Under the pieces are notes generated by a model. That model saw only the letters and a program-made list of their open reading frames with translations. It was not told the DNA's origin and did not search any database. A stretch of DNA of 64,000 nt from Clostridia bacterium (lineage in GTDB: Bacteria; Bacillota; Clostridia; Lachnospirales; Lachnospiraceae): NCBI GenBank assembly GCA_910574255.1, contig CAJTAK010000003.1:124001-188000 (forward strand), in the 5' to 3' direction. Below, piece after piece: positions 1 through 9,102 of this stretch; position 1 is the stretch's first letter, and each line of letters opens with the position of its first letter. A program made the position numbers and the translations under genes.

Positions 1-463
1 AAGTAAAGTCCAGCTGCTTTGCCAGCACCTGCACATTTCCGCCCACATAAATCCCGGTATCCTGGGAGGTTGTATACTTTTCATATTCCGGCAGCATGGA
101 AAACAACTGCTCCTGCGCTCCTTCTCTGCCGCAATAAATGTAGGTATCACCTTTACGCACTACCAGAAAAGAATGGCGAGTCTCCAGTTCTGCATTGACA
201 GAAGCCAAGTACTCCGGATCTTCAAAAGCCGCCGGACTTTCTTCCAGCTTCTGCCGCATCCCCTCATAGACAATCTGTGTAGCTCTGCTAAGCATAGCAG
301 TTGTATTAGAGAATGTCTCATAGGTAGGATTCTCAACACCATAAAGCTCCTCTATGGATTTGATCTGATATTTTCCAAAACCATAAAAAGCAGCTCCTGT
401 GAACAGAACCGGAACTAAGATCAAAATCAGAAATGTAATAATTAGTTTTGTGCGAAGTTTCAT
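1..463 (-). CDS. N-terminal part of a membrane sensor protein, probably a histidine kinase (partial)
   Basis: The gene starts at 463 (ATG) and runs off the left edge, so about 154 residues are visible. It opens with a short basic stretch (MKLRTK) and one strong membrane helix (about residues 7-30), followed by an extracytoplasmic domain that keeps an open frame to the window edge. This layout of one N-terminal helix and then an outside sensor region is usual for sensor histidine kinases. The kinase core is not in the window, so the class is inferred. A chemotaxis-type receptor or another single-pass sensor is possible. Confidence 0.55.
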   Translation of the reverse strand, partial: MKLRTKLIITFLILILVPVLFTGAAFYGFGKYQIKSIEELYGVENPTYETFSNTTAMLSRATQIVYEGMRQKLEESPAAFEDPEYLASVNAELETRHSFLVVRKGDTYIYCGREGAQEQLFSMLPEYEKYTTSQDTGIYVGGNVQVLAKQLDFT

Positions 464-551
464 AATAGTTTTATTATAGCATGGATATGGAACACTTGTA
501 GAAAAAGTATTATAAAAAATATAAATTTTTTCTAAATTATTTCATTTTAGC

Positions 552-578
552 AAAAAGGCTGTTCTAAACAGAACAGCC
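552..578 (-). terminator. Rho-independent terminator after the PfoR-like permease gene
   Basis: A 9-bp perfect stem (557-565 with 570-578, core GGCTGTTCT/AGAACAGCC) has a 4-base loop. On the minus strand it is followed by five T residues (552-556). It lies just downstream of the permease stop codon and separates that gene from the sensor gene at the left edge. Confidence 0.85.
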
Positions 579-605
579 CCAGATCAGAATATCCACTATA
601 TTTTT

Positions 606-1670
606 TTACAAATCCAGTTTCATATCACCATAATGAATCCAGCCCTTTTTCCGCATAAACTCAGAAATTGCCAGTGTCAGAACTGCCGGAAGAACAAAAT
701 GCATTACAAGAATTTTGATAAGCGTAACTGCCGGCCCCTCTATAGGCGCCATTACCTGCCAGGTCATAATCTGGCCTACCAATCCGCAGGTTCCCATTCC
801 GGAACCGGATGCATTGCTCTGCATATTCATAACCATGGTTCCTATAGGACCTAAAATGGCACTGGAAAGAATGGCCGGAATCCAGATAACCGGCCTGCGG
901 AGAATGTTCGGCACCTGAAGCATAGAAGTTCCCAAGCCCTGCGCCAGCAAACCGCCCGCCTTATTCTCCCGAAAGCTTGCCACCGCAAAGCCCACCATAT
1001 TGCAGCAGCAGCCAATGGTTGCCGCACCTGCTGCAATTCCGGATAGGTTCAGAATAATCCCCAGGGCTGCAGAACTTATAGGAAGTGTCAAAATCATGCC
1101 CATCAGGACAGACACGATAATACCCATCAGGAAAGGCTGCTGTATCGTTCCCCAGTTAATTACGGCTCCCAGTGCTCCCATAAAGCTGCTGATAGGAGGC
1201 CCAAGAATAAGTCCGACCACTGAGCCAGACAAAATCACCGTAAGCGGCGTTACCAGAATATCAACCTTTGTCCTTCCTGATACAAGATGTCCCAGTTCAA
1301 TTCCCACAAGAGCTGCGATAAAAGCCCCCAGCGGCTCGCCCGGCCCAGACAGAACAATGGCTCCCTCCACCAAAACCTTACCTGCCAGAATATTGGACGC
1401 AAAGGCTCCCATCATACCTGCTGTTGCCGCAGATAAAACTACCAGTGGGCTTTCTTTAAATTTGCAGGCCGTACCCACACCAATCCCTGCTCCTGTTACA
1501 GCTGCCGCCATTTTTCCGAAGAAATAAACCGTATTCCCTGCATTCCCCCCTATAAGAAGTCCAATCTGTTGAATAATTGTACCTGTTAATAGGGTGGCAA
1601 ACAAACCCAAGGCCATACCGCTTAGTCCGTCAATAAAAATATGATTGCATACCTTTTTTAATTTTTCCAT
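606..1670 (-). CDS. PTS EIIC-like membrane permease (PfoR / EIIC_2 family)
   Basis: A polytopic membrane protein of 354 residues, glycine-rich and almost wholly hydrophobic, of the type annotated as PTS_EIIC_2 or PfoR. The start is placed at 1670 because GAGGAG lies 6 nt upstream; the upstream in-frame ATG at 1691 has no such site. No EIIA or EIIB domain or gene is nearby, so phosphotransfer-linked sugar uptake is not supported. The gene directly follows niaR, with an inverted repeat in the gap (1695-1736), which suggests control by that repressor. A role in uptake of niacin or a related compound is an inference from position only; the family's substrates are poorly known. Confidence 0.75.
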   Translation of the reverse strand: MEKLKKVCNHIFIDGLSGMALGLFATLLTGTIIQQIGLLIGGNAGNTVYFFGKMAAAVTGAGIGVGTACKFKESPLVVLSAATAGMMGAFASNILAGKVLVEGAIVLSGPGEPLGAFIAALVGIELGHLVSGRTKVDILVTPLTVILSGSVVGLILGPPISSFMGALGAVINWGTIQQPFLMGIIVSVLMGMILTLPISSAALGIILNLSGIAAGAATIGCCCNMVGFAVASFRENKAGGLLAQGLGTSMLQVPNILRRPVIWIPAILSSAILGPIGTMVMNMQSNASGSGMGTCGLVGQIMTWQVMAPIEGPAVTLIKILVMHFVLPAVLTLAISEFMRKKGWIHYGDMKLDL

Positions 1671-1694
1671 AGCCGCTCCTCTTTTCAGCATTTC

Positions 1695-1736
1695 ACAGTT
1701 GTAACGTCAACTGTCTTGTCAGTCAAGAGACAGCTT
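1695..1736. promoter_or_regulatory. Overlapping inverted repeats upstream of the permease gene, possible NiaR operator
   Basis: Two inverted repeats share one arm region: ACAGTTG/CAACTGT (1695-1701 with 1708-1714), and CTGTCTTG near 1711-1718 with an imperfect partner ending in AGACAG. They lie between the niaR stop codon and the permease start codon. Repressor binding sites are usually palindromic, so this fits an operator for the adjacent NiaR protein. The match to a known NiaR motif was not tested. Confidence 0.4.
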
Positions 1737-1756
1737 ATCATACCTAATGGCGAAAG

Positions 1757-2293
1757 TCAACCTTCCATTAAAAATCCTTTCTTTTCCAACGCTTTCTCAA
1801 TCCGCTCCATAGCCGCCTTATCCTTTACTATAATCGTATGATAATGGACATCCTCTGTCAGCTCCTTTAAAGGCTTTGCCCGATTTTCCTGCATTTTTTG
1901 ATAAAACTCATCTGCATCCTGCCGGCTGGCTATAATAAGGTCCACCGCTATCTGCCCATAAAGCTCATGTTCAACCACTACGTCCAGAATCTTTCCTCCC
2001 AAGTCCACTATCGCATAAAATTCCTCCAGCACCTGCTCTGTTGTGTGGCGAACACACACCGTCTTTCTGCATTCCCCTGCTCCCCTGCCAGGTTCAAACA
2101 GAAGATAGCCCTTGTTGGTGGAAAGAATGTTTTTATTAACAGCCCTTAAAAGAGCCACATCCTGTACAATAACCTGCCTGCTCACCTGGAGCCTTCTGGC
2201 AAGCTCTGTTCCCGAAACCGGGCTAACGCTGTCTGCCAGTATCCGTATGATTTCCTCTCTTCTCCGATCCCCATCTAATACCTTTTCCATCAT
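1757..2293 (-). CDS. niaR: NiaR-type niacin-responsive transcriptional repressor (HTH + 3H domain)
   Basis: A 178-residue repressor with an N-terminal winged helix (about residues 10-65, TELARRLQVSRQVIVQDV) and a C-terminal 3H domain. His83, Glu91, His150 and His152 are spaced exactly like the metal ligands described for Thermotoga maritima NiaR (His79, Glu87, His146, His148). His109 is the further conserved histidine. NiaR proteins sense nicotinic acid and repress niacin transporters or NAD synthesis genes. AAAGG precedes the start. It lies 23 nt after the GT-C gene and upstream of the EIIC-like permease on the same strand, making that permease the obvious candidate target. Confidence 0.88.
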   Translation of the reverse strand: MMEKVLDGDRRREEIIRILADSVSPVSGTELARRLQVSRQVIVQDVALLRAVNKNILSTNKGYLLFEPGRGAGECRKTVCVRHTTEQVLEEFYAIVDLGGKILDVVVEHELYGQIAVDLIIASRQDADEFYQKMQENRAKPLKELTEDVHYHTIIVKDKAAMERIEKALEKKGFLMEG

Positions 2294-2316
2294 TAAGCGC
2301 CTTTCTGTTTATTCAC

Positions 2317-4071
2317 TCAAACATCTGTCTGTTTCCCGGGCCAGGACCGCTCTGGTGCCATCATCACGGTTCCGGTCCCTCTGTACACTACTTCATATCC
2401 TCTCTCCTTAAAAGGCTCTGACAGTTCACAATCCAGGAAAATGTCTGCCCAGTGAGCCATGTAGATAACATTGGGAAATTTGTCTGGATGCAAAGTATAA
2501 TAATCGTACAATTGCGTACTTCCCTCATAAACCTGCCAGGTAGAGTAACTGCCGCAGCCTGCCTCAATATAGAGATAGATCCATGGCGCCACGCCAAAAA
2601 CCATCAGTTGATCCTCTTTTGTCAAATTCAGGCTGTCCAATTCCTCCAATACCTCTCCATACCACTTGGCTGTCTCTTTTGTAGTATAAACCCCTTTCAA
2701 GGGACCTCTCTCCATTTTCTGAGTAAGCATCGGCATGCGTTCATCTCCGCATGCATATGTCATCCGCAGATAAAAGCTTCCCAAAAATTGCAAAAACACA
2801 ATTGTAAAAACAAGCCCCGCTCCTGCCTTGCGCCGAAAAAGCCAGTTGCCTTCATCCCTGTCCCATATTTCTTTCAGCCACTGAGCAGCAAACACGAGCC
2901 CCACACAAGAGCAGAGACTGTAAGCCGCACTGATATTAACAATTCCCGTATCTGTAGCATACTGCACAATCATAGTAAAAATCATGGCAGGCATGTACCA
3001 GCCATAGAATAGCCTTTGTTCTTTATTCTTTGTAACAAAATAGGCTTCCAGGCACCAGAATGCCAGAGGGAGCATCTGGTAATTGACCGGAATATGCTCA
3101 GCAATAAATCCGTAATAAACCATACTTGGGAAAACAGCTGCGGAAGCCAAAAGCATATATGCCACACTGTGTTCACAGCGTTTTCTATCTAACAGGGTTG
3201 CCAAATAAATCAGACTCAACCCGCAAAACATATACCGATAGCTCTTAAAGCATAATTCAAAATAACGTTTTGTTTTATACCAAAGACCTGCATTTTGATG
3301 TTCCGGGTCCCCTATAACATAAGGCACATTGGCGACTAACTCTTGTAAAGTCCCGCGCTGAAATACAAAAAGTACAAAAAGTATTAAAATGATTCCGGCG
3401 CCCAAAGTCATCCACAAAAAATTTTTAAAGCAAAGAGCTCCTTCTGTCTTCTTCTTTTTTCGTTGATTTAGAACCGTTATCCCCAGGCAAATCAATCCAT
3501 AAGCTGCATACATAAGGAGCGCAAAAGGATTAGCCAAGACAAGCGCCGCCATAAGAATCCCGCAAAACAGATATTCCGGCACCGAATGTTCCATTTGCGC
3601 TGAAAGCATGGCTAACAGCAATGTCAATATCCCAAATTCAATGGAATTATAGGACATAGCACAAATGCCAAAGGGAACAAATATCAAAAACAAAAAAGCC
3701 GGACCATAGGACACAGCTCCTCTGCGCTGAAAGCGCAGATAAAGCAGCACTGTAATCATACCTTCAAACACAAGATATAAAAAACGGCTGGCTATAACAA
3801 TTCCCTCTGTAGTGCCCATAATTGTGCGAATAAGACCATAGATTGGATGCAGCAAAAAACTGCAGAGCTGCTGCGAGGGATGCCATTCATCAATCAACAG
3901 CTTCTCCCCTCGATATATTCTTTCCGATGTTCCTATATAATACATCTCATCTGCTGTATTAAAGCCATAAAAGCTGCGCCTGATTAAAAAGAGCTCTATC
4001 AAAAGAAACAAACCGATAAAAATCAAATGCTGCACCTTTTTTCGATCTATTGTTTTTTTATCTGCTATCAT
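2317..4071 (-). CDS. Polytopic membrane glycosyltransferase of GT-C type
   Basis: A 584-residue membrane protein with about ten hydrophobic helices and a C-terminal soluble part (about residues 440-584). After the first helix comes NTADEMYY, an acidic pair in the first outside loop as in GT39/GT83-like lipid-linked sugar transferases. It is clearly paralogous to the gene at 22921-24639: both have FYG-x-N-x-x-DEMYY, NEG/TEG-I, a SYN motif, SNPFA/ANPFA, and a matching C-terminal GP-x-KG-x-YT region. Such enzymes use a polyprenyl-phosphate sugar donor at the outer membrane face. The acceptor is unknown, and no wall-polymer gene cluster is adjacent. The start at 4071 has AAGGG upstream. Confidence 0.7.
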   Translation of the reverse strand: MIADKKTIDRKKVQHLIFIGLFLLIELFLIRRSFYGFNTADEMYYIGTSERIYRGEKLLIDEWHPSQQLCSFLLHPIYGLIRTIMGTTEGIVIASRFLYLVFEGMITVLLYLRFQRRGAVSYGPAFLFLIFVPFGICAMSYNSIEFGILTLLLAMLSAQMEHSVPEYLFCGILMAALVLANPFALLMYAAYGLICLGITVLNQRKKKKTEGALCFKNFLWMTLGAGIILILFVLFVFQRGTLQELVANVPYVIGDPEHQNAGLWYKTKRYFELCFKSYRYMFCGLSLIYLATLLDRKRCEHSVAYMLLASAAVFPSMVYYGFIAEHIPVNYQMLPLAFWCLEAYFVTKNKEQRLFYGWYMPAMIFTMIVQYATDTGIVNISAAYSLCSCVGLVFAAQWLKEIWDRDEGNWLFRRKAGAGLVFTIVFLQFLGSFYLRMTYACGDERMPMLTQKMERGPLKGVYTTKETAKWYGEVLEELDSLNLTKEDQLMVFGVAPWIYLYIEAGCGSYSTWQVYEGSTQLYDYYTLHPDKFPNVIYMAHWADIFLDCELSEPFKERGYEVVYRGTGTVMMAPERSWPGKQTDV

Positions 4072-4094
4072 TTTCTTTCCCTTTTCTATATGGC

Positions 4095-4134
4095 AAAAGA
4101 GGGCGCCGCAAAAGTTTCTTCTAAAGCGGCACCC
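4095..4134 (-). terminator. Terminator-like hairpin after the coiled-coil gene
   Basis: A GC-rich 9-bp stem (4101-4109 with 4126-4134, one G-U pair) is followed on the minus strand by TCTTTTG. It lies just past the stop codon of the small coiled-coil protein and before the GT-C gene, so it likely ends the aldolase transcript. Confidence 0.7.
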
Positions 4135-4143
4135 ACTCTGTAA

Positions 4144-4413
4144 TTACTCTTCTTTTCCCACTAAAGCTCTATCAATCTGAGCTTTCAGTCCTGCTGCCTG
4201 TTCTGTAATCCGCATCAGCTCTTCCTGTATCAGACGAAGTTCTCTTTGTCTGGCTTCTCTGGACTCCTGGAGCTTCTTTTCATAAAGCGCTTTCTGTTCC
4301 TCACGAACCTGCTTTCTTACCTGTTCCAACCGCTCCTTTTCCTGTTTTTTCATTTGTTCTTTAAAACGGCCGACATTCTCTTTGTAAAACTGCTCCAGCT
4401 GATGAACCTTCAT
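4144..4413 (-). CDS. Small coiled-coil protein of unknown function
   Basis: An 89-residue protein with nearly continuous charged helix (rich in Lys, Glu, Gln, Arg) and no cysteine, membrane segment or recognisable domain. The heptad-like spacing of Leu, Ile and Val suggests a coiled coil over about residues 5-80. A GGGAG site precedes the ATG. It follows the class II aldolase by 27 nt and shares its terminator, so the two are probably co-transcribed. The family is not recognised. Confidence 0.65.
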   Translation of the reverse strand: MKVHQLEQFYKENVGRFKEQMKKQEKERLEQVRKQVREEQKALYEKKLQESREARQRELRLIQEELMRITEQAAGLKAQIDRALVGKEE

Positions 4414-4440
4414 GTTCTGCTCCCTTTCCTGCTTCCTGCC

Positions 4441-5292
4441 TTATTCTGCTTTTCCATCGCAGCCGCACATCTTCATGCGAAGCTTTACAATCTCCTTCAC
4501 ATGCTCCATAGCTGCCTTGCCATACTTCTTCGGATCAAAAGCATCCGGATTTGCCGCCAGGAATTCCTTCACGCCGTCCGTATAAGCAATTCGCAGCTCT
4601 GTGGCAAAGTTCACCTTGCAGATTCCACGCTTGATACTTTCCTTCACCGCTTCCTCCGAAAGACCGCTTGCTCCGTGAAGGACCAACGGAATAGAAACTA
4701 CTTTACGGATCTCAGCCAGGCGATCCAGATCCAGCTTCGGTTCTCCCTTATATACACCATGAGCCGTTCCAATGGCTACCGCAAGGGAGCCAACTCCTGT
4801 GCGCTCCACAAATTCCTTTGCTTCCATAGGATCCGTATAGCCGCCATTGCCGCCGTCCAAATCATCCTCCTTGCCGCCTACCTTGCCAAGCTCTGCCTCT
4901 ACAGGCACCCCGGACGGACGGCAGGCATCTGTCACTGCCTTTGTAACTGCAATGTTTTCCTCAAACACATTATGAGATCCGTCAATCATAATAGAACTGT
5001 AGCCAACTCTCAGGGCCTGCATAGCCAGATCAAAGCTGTCTCCATGATCCAGATGCATGCAAACGGGAACCTTTGCCCTTTTAGCTGCTGTCTTTACGTT
5101 AGCCAAATACATATCAAGACCTGCATACTTTACGGTAGACGGCGTAGTCTGAAGCATAAGGGGCGCATGAAGCTCCTCAGCCGCTGCAATGACAGCCATC
5201 ACCATCTCCATATTTTCTACATTGAATGCTCCTACTGCGTAGCCGCCTTTCTGGGCATCCAGAAGCATTTTCTCTGATGTTACAAATGACAT
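4441..5292 (-). CDS. Class II ketose-bisphosphate aldolase (fructose/tagatose type)
   Basis: A 283-residue zinc aldolase. The metal and active-site motifs are visible: HLDHGDS, EAELG with the glycine-rich loop after it, GTAHGVYKG and LHGASGL. It cleaves a ketose 1,6-bisphosphate to DHAP and glyceraldehyde 3-phosphate. The length matches GatY/KbaY and short FbaA enzymes, so fructose versus tagatose specificity cannot be decided. The start is set at the ATG 5292, 8 nt after AGGAGG; the GTG two codons upstream sits too close to that site. It lies beside a ketose uptake operon but is separated from it by a terminator. Confidence 0.85.
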   Translation of the reverse strand: MSFVTSEKMLLDAQKGGYAVGAFNVENMEMVMAVIAAAEELHAPLMLQTTPSTVKYAGLDMYLANVKTAAKRAKVPVCMHLDHGDSFDLAMQALRVGYSSIMIDGSHNVFEENIAVTKAVTDACRPSGVPVEAELGKVGGKEDDLDGGNGGYTDPMEAKEFVERTGVGSLAVAIGTAHGVYKGEPKLDLDRLAEIRKVVSIPLVLHGASGLSEEAVKESIKRGICKVNFATELRIAYTDGVKEFLAANPDAFDPKKYGKAAMEHVKEIVKLRMKMCGCDGKAE

Positions 5293-5465
5293 ATCCACAT
5301 CCTCCTGCTCTACTTATTTTCCTATGTTTTTCCGAAATTTTCTGTTTTCATCCTACTATAGCCGGGGCGGTTTGTCAACTCAGTTTCACCCCGCCGTTAG
5401 TCCATTTCGTTTAAATGAATGTTACAAATTGGTTAATATTCCTTGCCTATAATATAAGGTAAGTT

Positions 5466-5510
5466 AAAAACAACCCCGCCGACACAAACTAATTGTTTTT
5501 GACAGCGGGG
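5466..5510 (-). terminator. Terminator of the ketose ABC operon
   Basis: CCCCGC (5474-5479) pairs with GCGGGG (5505-5510), with further pairing possible inside. On the minus strand the stem is followed by TTGTTTTTAA. It lies directly after the substrate-binding protein gene and divides that operon from the aldolase gene. Confidence 0.75.
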
Positions 5511-5535
5511 CATTTTACGCCTATACTATTCTATT

Positions 5536-6546
5536 TTATTCAATAAAGTCATCCACATTATCAATTGTAATCAGCTGGAAGGGAACATCATACCGTGCTT
5601 CCACAGTCTCGCCCTTCGCAACTTTAACAGCCACATCAACAGATGTGCTCGCCTGCGTGTCAGCATCCTGAAGTACCGTTCCGGAAAGTCGTCCGTCCTT
5701 TACAGCCTGCAGAGCATCCGGAATTGCATCTGTTCCAATAATAACCAATTCTCTATTCTGAGATTCCGCTGCCTGCAAAGCGCCCATAGACATATCATCA
5801 TTCTCACAAATGATTGCCTTCAAATCCGCATACTTTCCAAGCCAGTCCTCCGTAGTCGCCATAGCCTCATCTCTGGACCAGTTAGCAGAAAGCGTTGCGG
5901 CACAGTCAAAGGCTTCATTTGCAAGGATTGTGTTCTCTAAGCCCTCATAGCGAAGAAGCTGTGCGCTTTGCCCCATCTCACCTTCCAAAATTGCATACTG
6001 TCCGCCATCCGCACCAAGCTGTTCCATTACAAAATTGCCCATAATTTCTCCGGCCTGTCTGTCATCAGAGCCTACAAAGGATACATAATCTGTACGTGTT
6101 GTTTCCGTATTAACTTCAATAACCGGAATATCTGCGTCCGCAGCCAAATCCAGAACCTGTGCGGAACCATCTGCATCCTGAGGATTCAATATGATGACAT
6201 CTACCTGTTTCGCAATCAAGTCCTCTGCTTGAGAAATCTGCTTTGCAATGTCAGCCTGTCCATCCATCAGATAAAGTTCTACTTCGGAATATGTATCTGT
6301 CGCATATGCCTGAATAGCCTCACCCAGCTTATTGGAATATGTATCGGACATTGTCTTCATCAAAACCCCAATTTTGATGGTTTCACCTCCGGAAGCGTTT
6401 TCCTCATTTGCCGGCTCTTCCGTCTCACCTGCTGCACCTGTTTCCGGTGTGTCCGTCTCTGCCGGTGCCTGCTCTTTGGAGCCGCATGCCGTCAAACCAA
6501 GAAGCATCACTCCTGCCATAATTGCTGCTAAAACTTTCTTTTTCAT
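5536..6546 (-). CDS. Sugar ABC transporter substrate-binding lipoprotein (RbsB-like)
   Basis: A 336-residue lipoprotein: positively charged N-terminus, hydrophobic core and lipobox LTAC (Cys21), then an acidic low-complexity linker (about residues 24-54) and a periplasmic-binding-protein fold of the ribose/galactose class. Seen motifs include IILNPQDADG, VGSDDRQAGE, ICENDDMSMGALQA and GTDAIPDAL. It would capture a monosaccharide outside the membrane for the adjacent permease. It is the last gene of the operon headed by the ketose 3-epimerase, which suggests a ketose substrate such as allulose, tagatose or fructose. The substrate is inferred from context only. Confidence 0.85.
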   Translation of the reverse strand: MKKKVLAAIMAGVMLLGLTACGSKEQAPAETDTPETGAAGETEEPANEENASGGETIKIGVLMKTMSDTYSNKLGEAIQAYATDTYSEVELYLMDGQADIAKQISQAEDLIAKQVDVIILNPQDADGSAQVLDLAADADIPVIEVNTETTRTDYVSFVGSDDRQAGEIMGNFVMEQLGADGGQYAILEGEMGQSAQLLRYEGLENTILANEAFDCAATLSANWSRDEAMATTEDWLGKYADLKAIICENDDMSMGALQAAESQNRELVIIGTDAIPDALQAVKDGRLSGTVLQDADTQASTSVDVAVKVAKGETVEARYDVPFQLITIDNVDDFIE

Positions 6547-6573
6547 AATTTTCTCACCTTTCTTTTTTATTAT

Positions 6574-7509
6574 CTACTTTGATATTTTTTTAGACATAAT
6601 ATCAAAGCAAACAGCTCCCAAAATAATCAGTCCCTTGATGATCTGCTGATAATAGGAAGATACATCCAGCAAATTCAATCCATTATTCAGTGTACCAATA
6701 ATCAGGATCCCGATTAAAGTTCCGGGAATCGTTCCGATTCCTCCCGTCATACTAGTGCCTCCGATTACAGCAGCCGCAATTGCATCCGTCTCATACCCGG
6801 TTCCTACGGCCGGCTGCCCGGAATTTGTTCTGGATGCCAGAACAATTCCCGCTATTCCCGTCAGCACTCCACTCAAAATATAAACCTTCATCAAAATATG
6901 CTTTACTTTTACACCGGAAGCTTCTGCCGCCTTTACGTTGCCGCCTACGGCATAAATATATCGGCCAAATTTCATTTTGGAAAGAAACATATGGCACACA
7001 ATCAAAATAATGACAAAAATCACAATGGGTGTCATACCCTTACCGATTAAGCTGAATCCCTCCGATGCAAGCGTGTAAGGTTTTCCATCGGAATATACAT
7101 ATGCAAATCCTCTGGCAATTGTCATTCCGGCAAGTGTTGCCACAAAGGGCGGCACACCCATATATGCAACAAAAAATCCGTTCATCGCTCCAAAAAGTGC
7201 ACAAATCACAATGCCTGCTATTACCGCAACTGCTACATTAGATGGATTTGCCACCAGAATGCTTCCTGACACAACACCGGCTACCGCCACCAAAGAACCT
7301 ACCGTCAGGTCAATTCCTCCCGTCATAATGACAAAGGTCATTCCGATCGCTATAATTCCATTTACAGATACCTGTCGCAAAATATTAACTGCATTTTTTG
7401 TTGTTCGAAATGTAGGCGATACTATCATCAGAAGAATCCACATCACCACCAGAACCATCAAAATTCCATATTTTCTGGCAAATTCCATGTTAAACTTACT
7501 CTGTTCCAT
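6574..7509 (-). CDS. Sugar ABC transporter permease (RbsC-like)
   Basis: A 311-residue permease with about eight to ten membrane helices and the family signatures FVIMTGGIDLTVGS near residue 60 and AAVIGGTSMTGG near residue 245. It forms the membrane channel for the ATPase encoded 9 nt upstream and the binding protein encoded 27 nt downstream. GAGGAG precedes the ATG. It is a full-length member of the ribose/xylose/galactose permease family; the sugar is not evident from its sequence. Confidence 0.88.
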   Translation of the reverse strand: MEQSKFNMEFARKYGILMVLVVMWILLMIVSPTFRTTKNAVNILRQVSVNGIIAIGMTFVIMTGGIDLTVGSLVAVAGVVSGSILVANPSNVAVAVIAGIVICALFGAMNGFFVAYMGVPPFVATLAGMTIARGFAYVYSDGKPYTLASEGFSLIGKGMTPIVIFVIILIVCHMFLSKMKFGRYIYAVGGNVKAAEASGVKVKHILMKVYILSGVLTGIAGIVLASRTNSGQPAVGTGYETDAIAAAVIGGTSMTGGIGTIPGTLIGILIIGTLNNGLNLLDVSSYYQQIIKGLIILGAVCFDIMSKKISK

Positions 7510-7518
7510 CTTCTCCTC

Positions 7519-9021
7519 CTATACCTCCTGAAGCGCACTGCTCAAAAGAGTCTTTTGAGTTATCTTTCCGCTTTCAATATCATCTCTATTAAATTCTCCG
7601 GTTATTTTTCCGCCTGATACAACCAGAATTCTGTCACTCATGCCCATAACCTCCGGAAGTTCGGAAGAGATCATAATAATCGCAATACCTTTCTTGGCCA
7701 AATCACACATAATTTTATAAATTTCAAATTTCGCTCCAACATCAATTCCTCTGGTCGGCTCATCCAGAATCAGGACCTTAGGTTCCGACATCAGCCACTT
7801 GGCAATAACCACCTTCTGTTGATTTCCACCACTCAGGTTTCCCGTAGACATTTGAATAGATGAGCACTTTGTGGCCAACGCATTGCTATACTCTTCAACC
7901 TCTCTTTTCTCTTTATTTCCATTAATAAATACTCCCGGATGCCGCTTTTGAAGATTAGGCAGAGAAATATTTTCTTTAATGGAACGGCAAAGAACAAGCC
8001 CTCTTACCTTTCGATCCTCGCTAACCATAGCAATTTTGTTCGCAATTGCATCACCGGGATTTCGAATTGTTATCTTTTGCCCTCCCATATAAAGTTCACC
8101 GGAATCTACTTTGTCGATTCCAAAAATAGCATTCATGATTTCACTTCTTCCGGCTCCAACCAGTCCGGAAAAGCCCAAAATTTCACCAGCATGTACCGTA
8201 AAAGAAATATCCTCAAATACATCCTTAGAAGTAAAATTACGAACCTCTAATACCGGCTCTTTGATTGGAACCACTTCTTTAGGATAGATATTGTCCAAAG
8301 AACGCCCCACCATCATTTCCACCAGGTCATCCTGTGTTACTCCTTGTGCGGATACGGTCTTAATAAACTGGCCATCCCTTAATACCGTAATTCGATCCGT
8401 AAGCATCAGAATCTCTTCCAATCGGTGGGAAATATAAATAACGGAAACCTGTTTCTCCGTGAGTTCATGTATCAAACGAAACAGCTTCTGTGATTCTTCA
8501 TCCGACAGAGACGATGTGGGTTCATCCATAATAATAATGTCCGCATTCTTTCTTACTGCCTTGATTATCTCCAGCATTTGAATCTGCGCCACACTCAGAT
8601 GCTTCACCTTTGTTTGAGGTGTAAATACAAGCCCATAATCTTTCAAAATCTCCTCTGCCTGGTGATACATCTCCTTGTCATTCAAAAATTTCCCATTCAT
8701 AATTTCCTCGCCCAGAAAAATATTCTGTGCGATGTTCATTTCCGGAAGAGGTGCCAATTCCTGATGAATCATGGCAATCCCTTCCTTTATTGAATCTGAA
8801 ATGGATTTGGGGTGGATTTCTTTTCCATTATGCCGTACAACTCCTTCATCCGGGTTATACTCTCCGGTAATCATCTTCATCAACGTGGATTTTCCTGCTC
8901 CGTTTTCCCCTACCAGTGCATGTACCTCACCCGGTGCAATCTGAAAGCTGACACCCTTTACCGCATACACGCCCGGAAATCTTTTATGAAGGTTGTCTAC
9001 CTCCAAACGCCATTGTTCCAC
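7519..9021 (-). CDS. Sugar ABC transporter ATP-binding protein with two ATPase domains (RbsA-like)
   Basis: A 500-residue protein with two tandem nucleotide-binding domains. The first has Walker A GENGAGKST, the signature LSVAQIQ and Walker B IIIMDEPT. The second has the degenerate Walker A GLVGAGRSE, the signature LSGGNQQK and Walker B LILDEPTRGID. This asymmetry is normal for RbsA/MglA. The start is GTG at 9021, preceded by AGGAGGAGC at proper spacing. It powers the permease encoded 9 nt downstream and follows the epimerase gene in the same operon. Confidence 0.9.
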   Translation of the reverse strand: MEQWRLEVDNLHKRFPGVYAVKGVSFQIAPGEVHALVGENGAGKSTLMKMITGEYNPDEGVVRHNGKEIHPKSISDSIKEGIAMIHQELAPLPEMNIAQNIFLGEEIMNGKFLNDKEMYHQAEEILKDYGLVFTPQTKVKHLSVAQIQMLEIIKAVRKNADIIIMDEPTSSLSDEESQKLFRLIHELTEKQVSVIYISHRLEEILMLTDRITVLRDGQFIKTVSAQGVTQDDLVEMMVGRSLDNIYPKEVVPIKEPVLEVRNFTSKDVFEDISFTVHAGEILGFSGLVGAGRSEIMNAIFGIDKVDSGELYMGGQKITIRNPGDAIANKIAMVSEDRKVRGLVLCRSIKENISLPNLQKRHPGVFINGNKEKREVEEYSNALATKCSSIQMSTGNLSGGNQQKVVIAKWLMSEPKVLILDEPTRGIDVGAKFEIYKIMCDLAKKGIAIIMISSELPEVMGMSDRILVVSGGKITGEFNRDDIESGKITQKTLLSSALQEV

Positions 9022-9102
9022 GAACGCTCCTCCTTTTATTCTTTTTCCATATCACATTTAAACAGCTTTCGGAGTACTTTCTCATTAATCACTTATAAAA
9101 AA

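Noticed and set aside
160..418. Overlapping open frames on both strands near the left edge
   Set aside because: Both are shadows of the real minus-strand frame from 463 to the window edge, which has a proper membrane-helix start.
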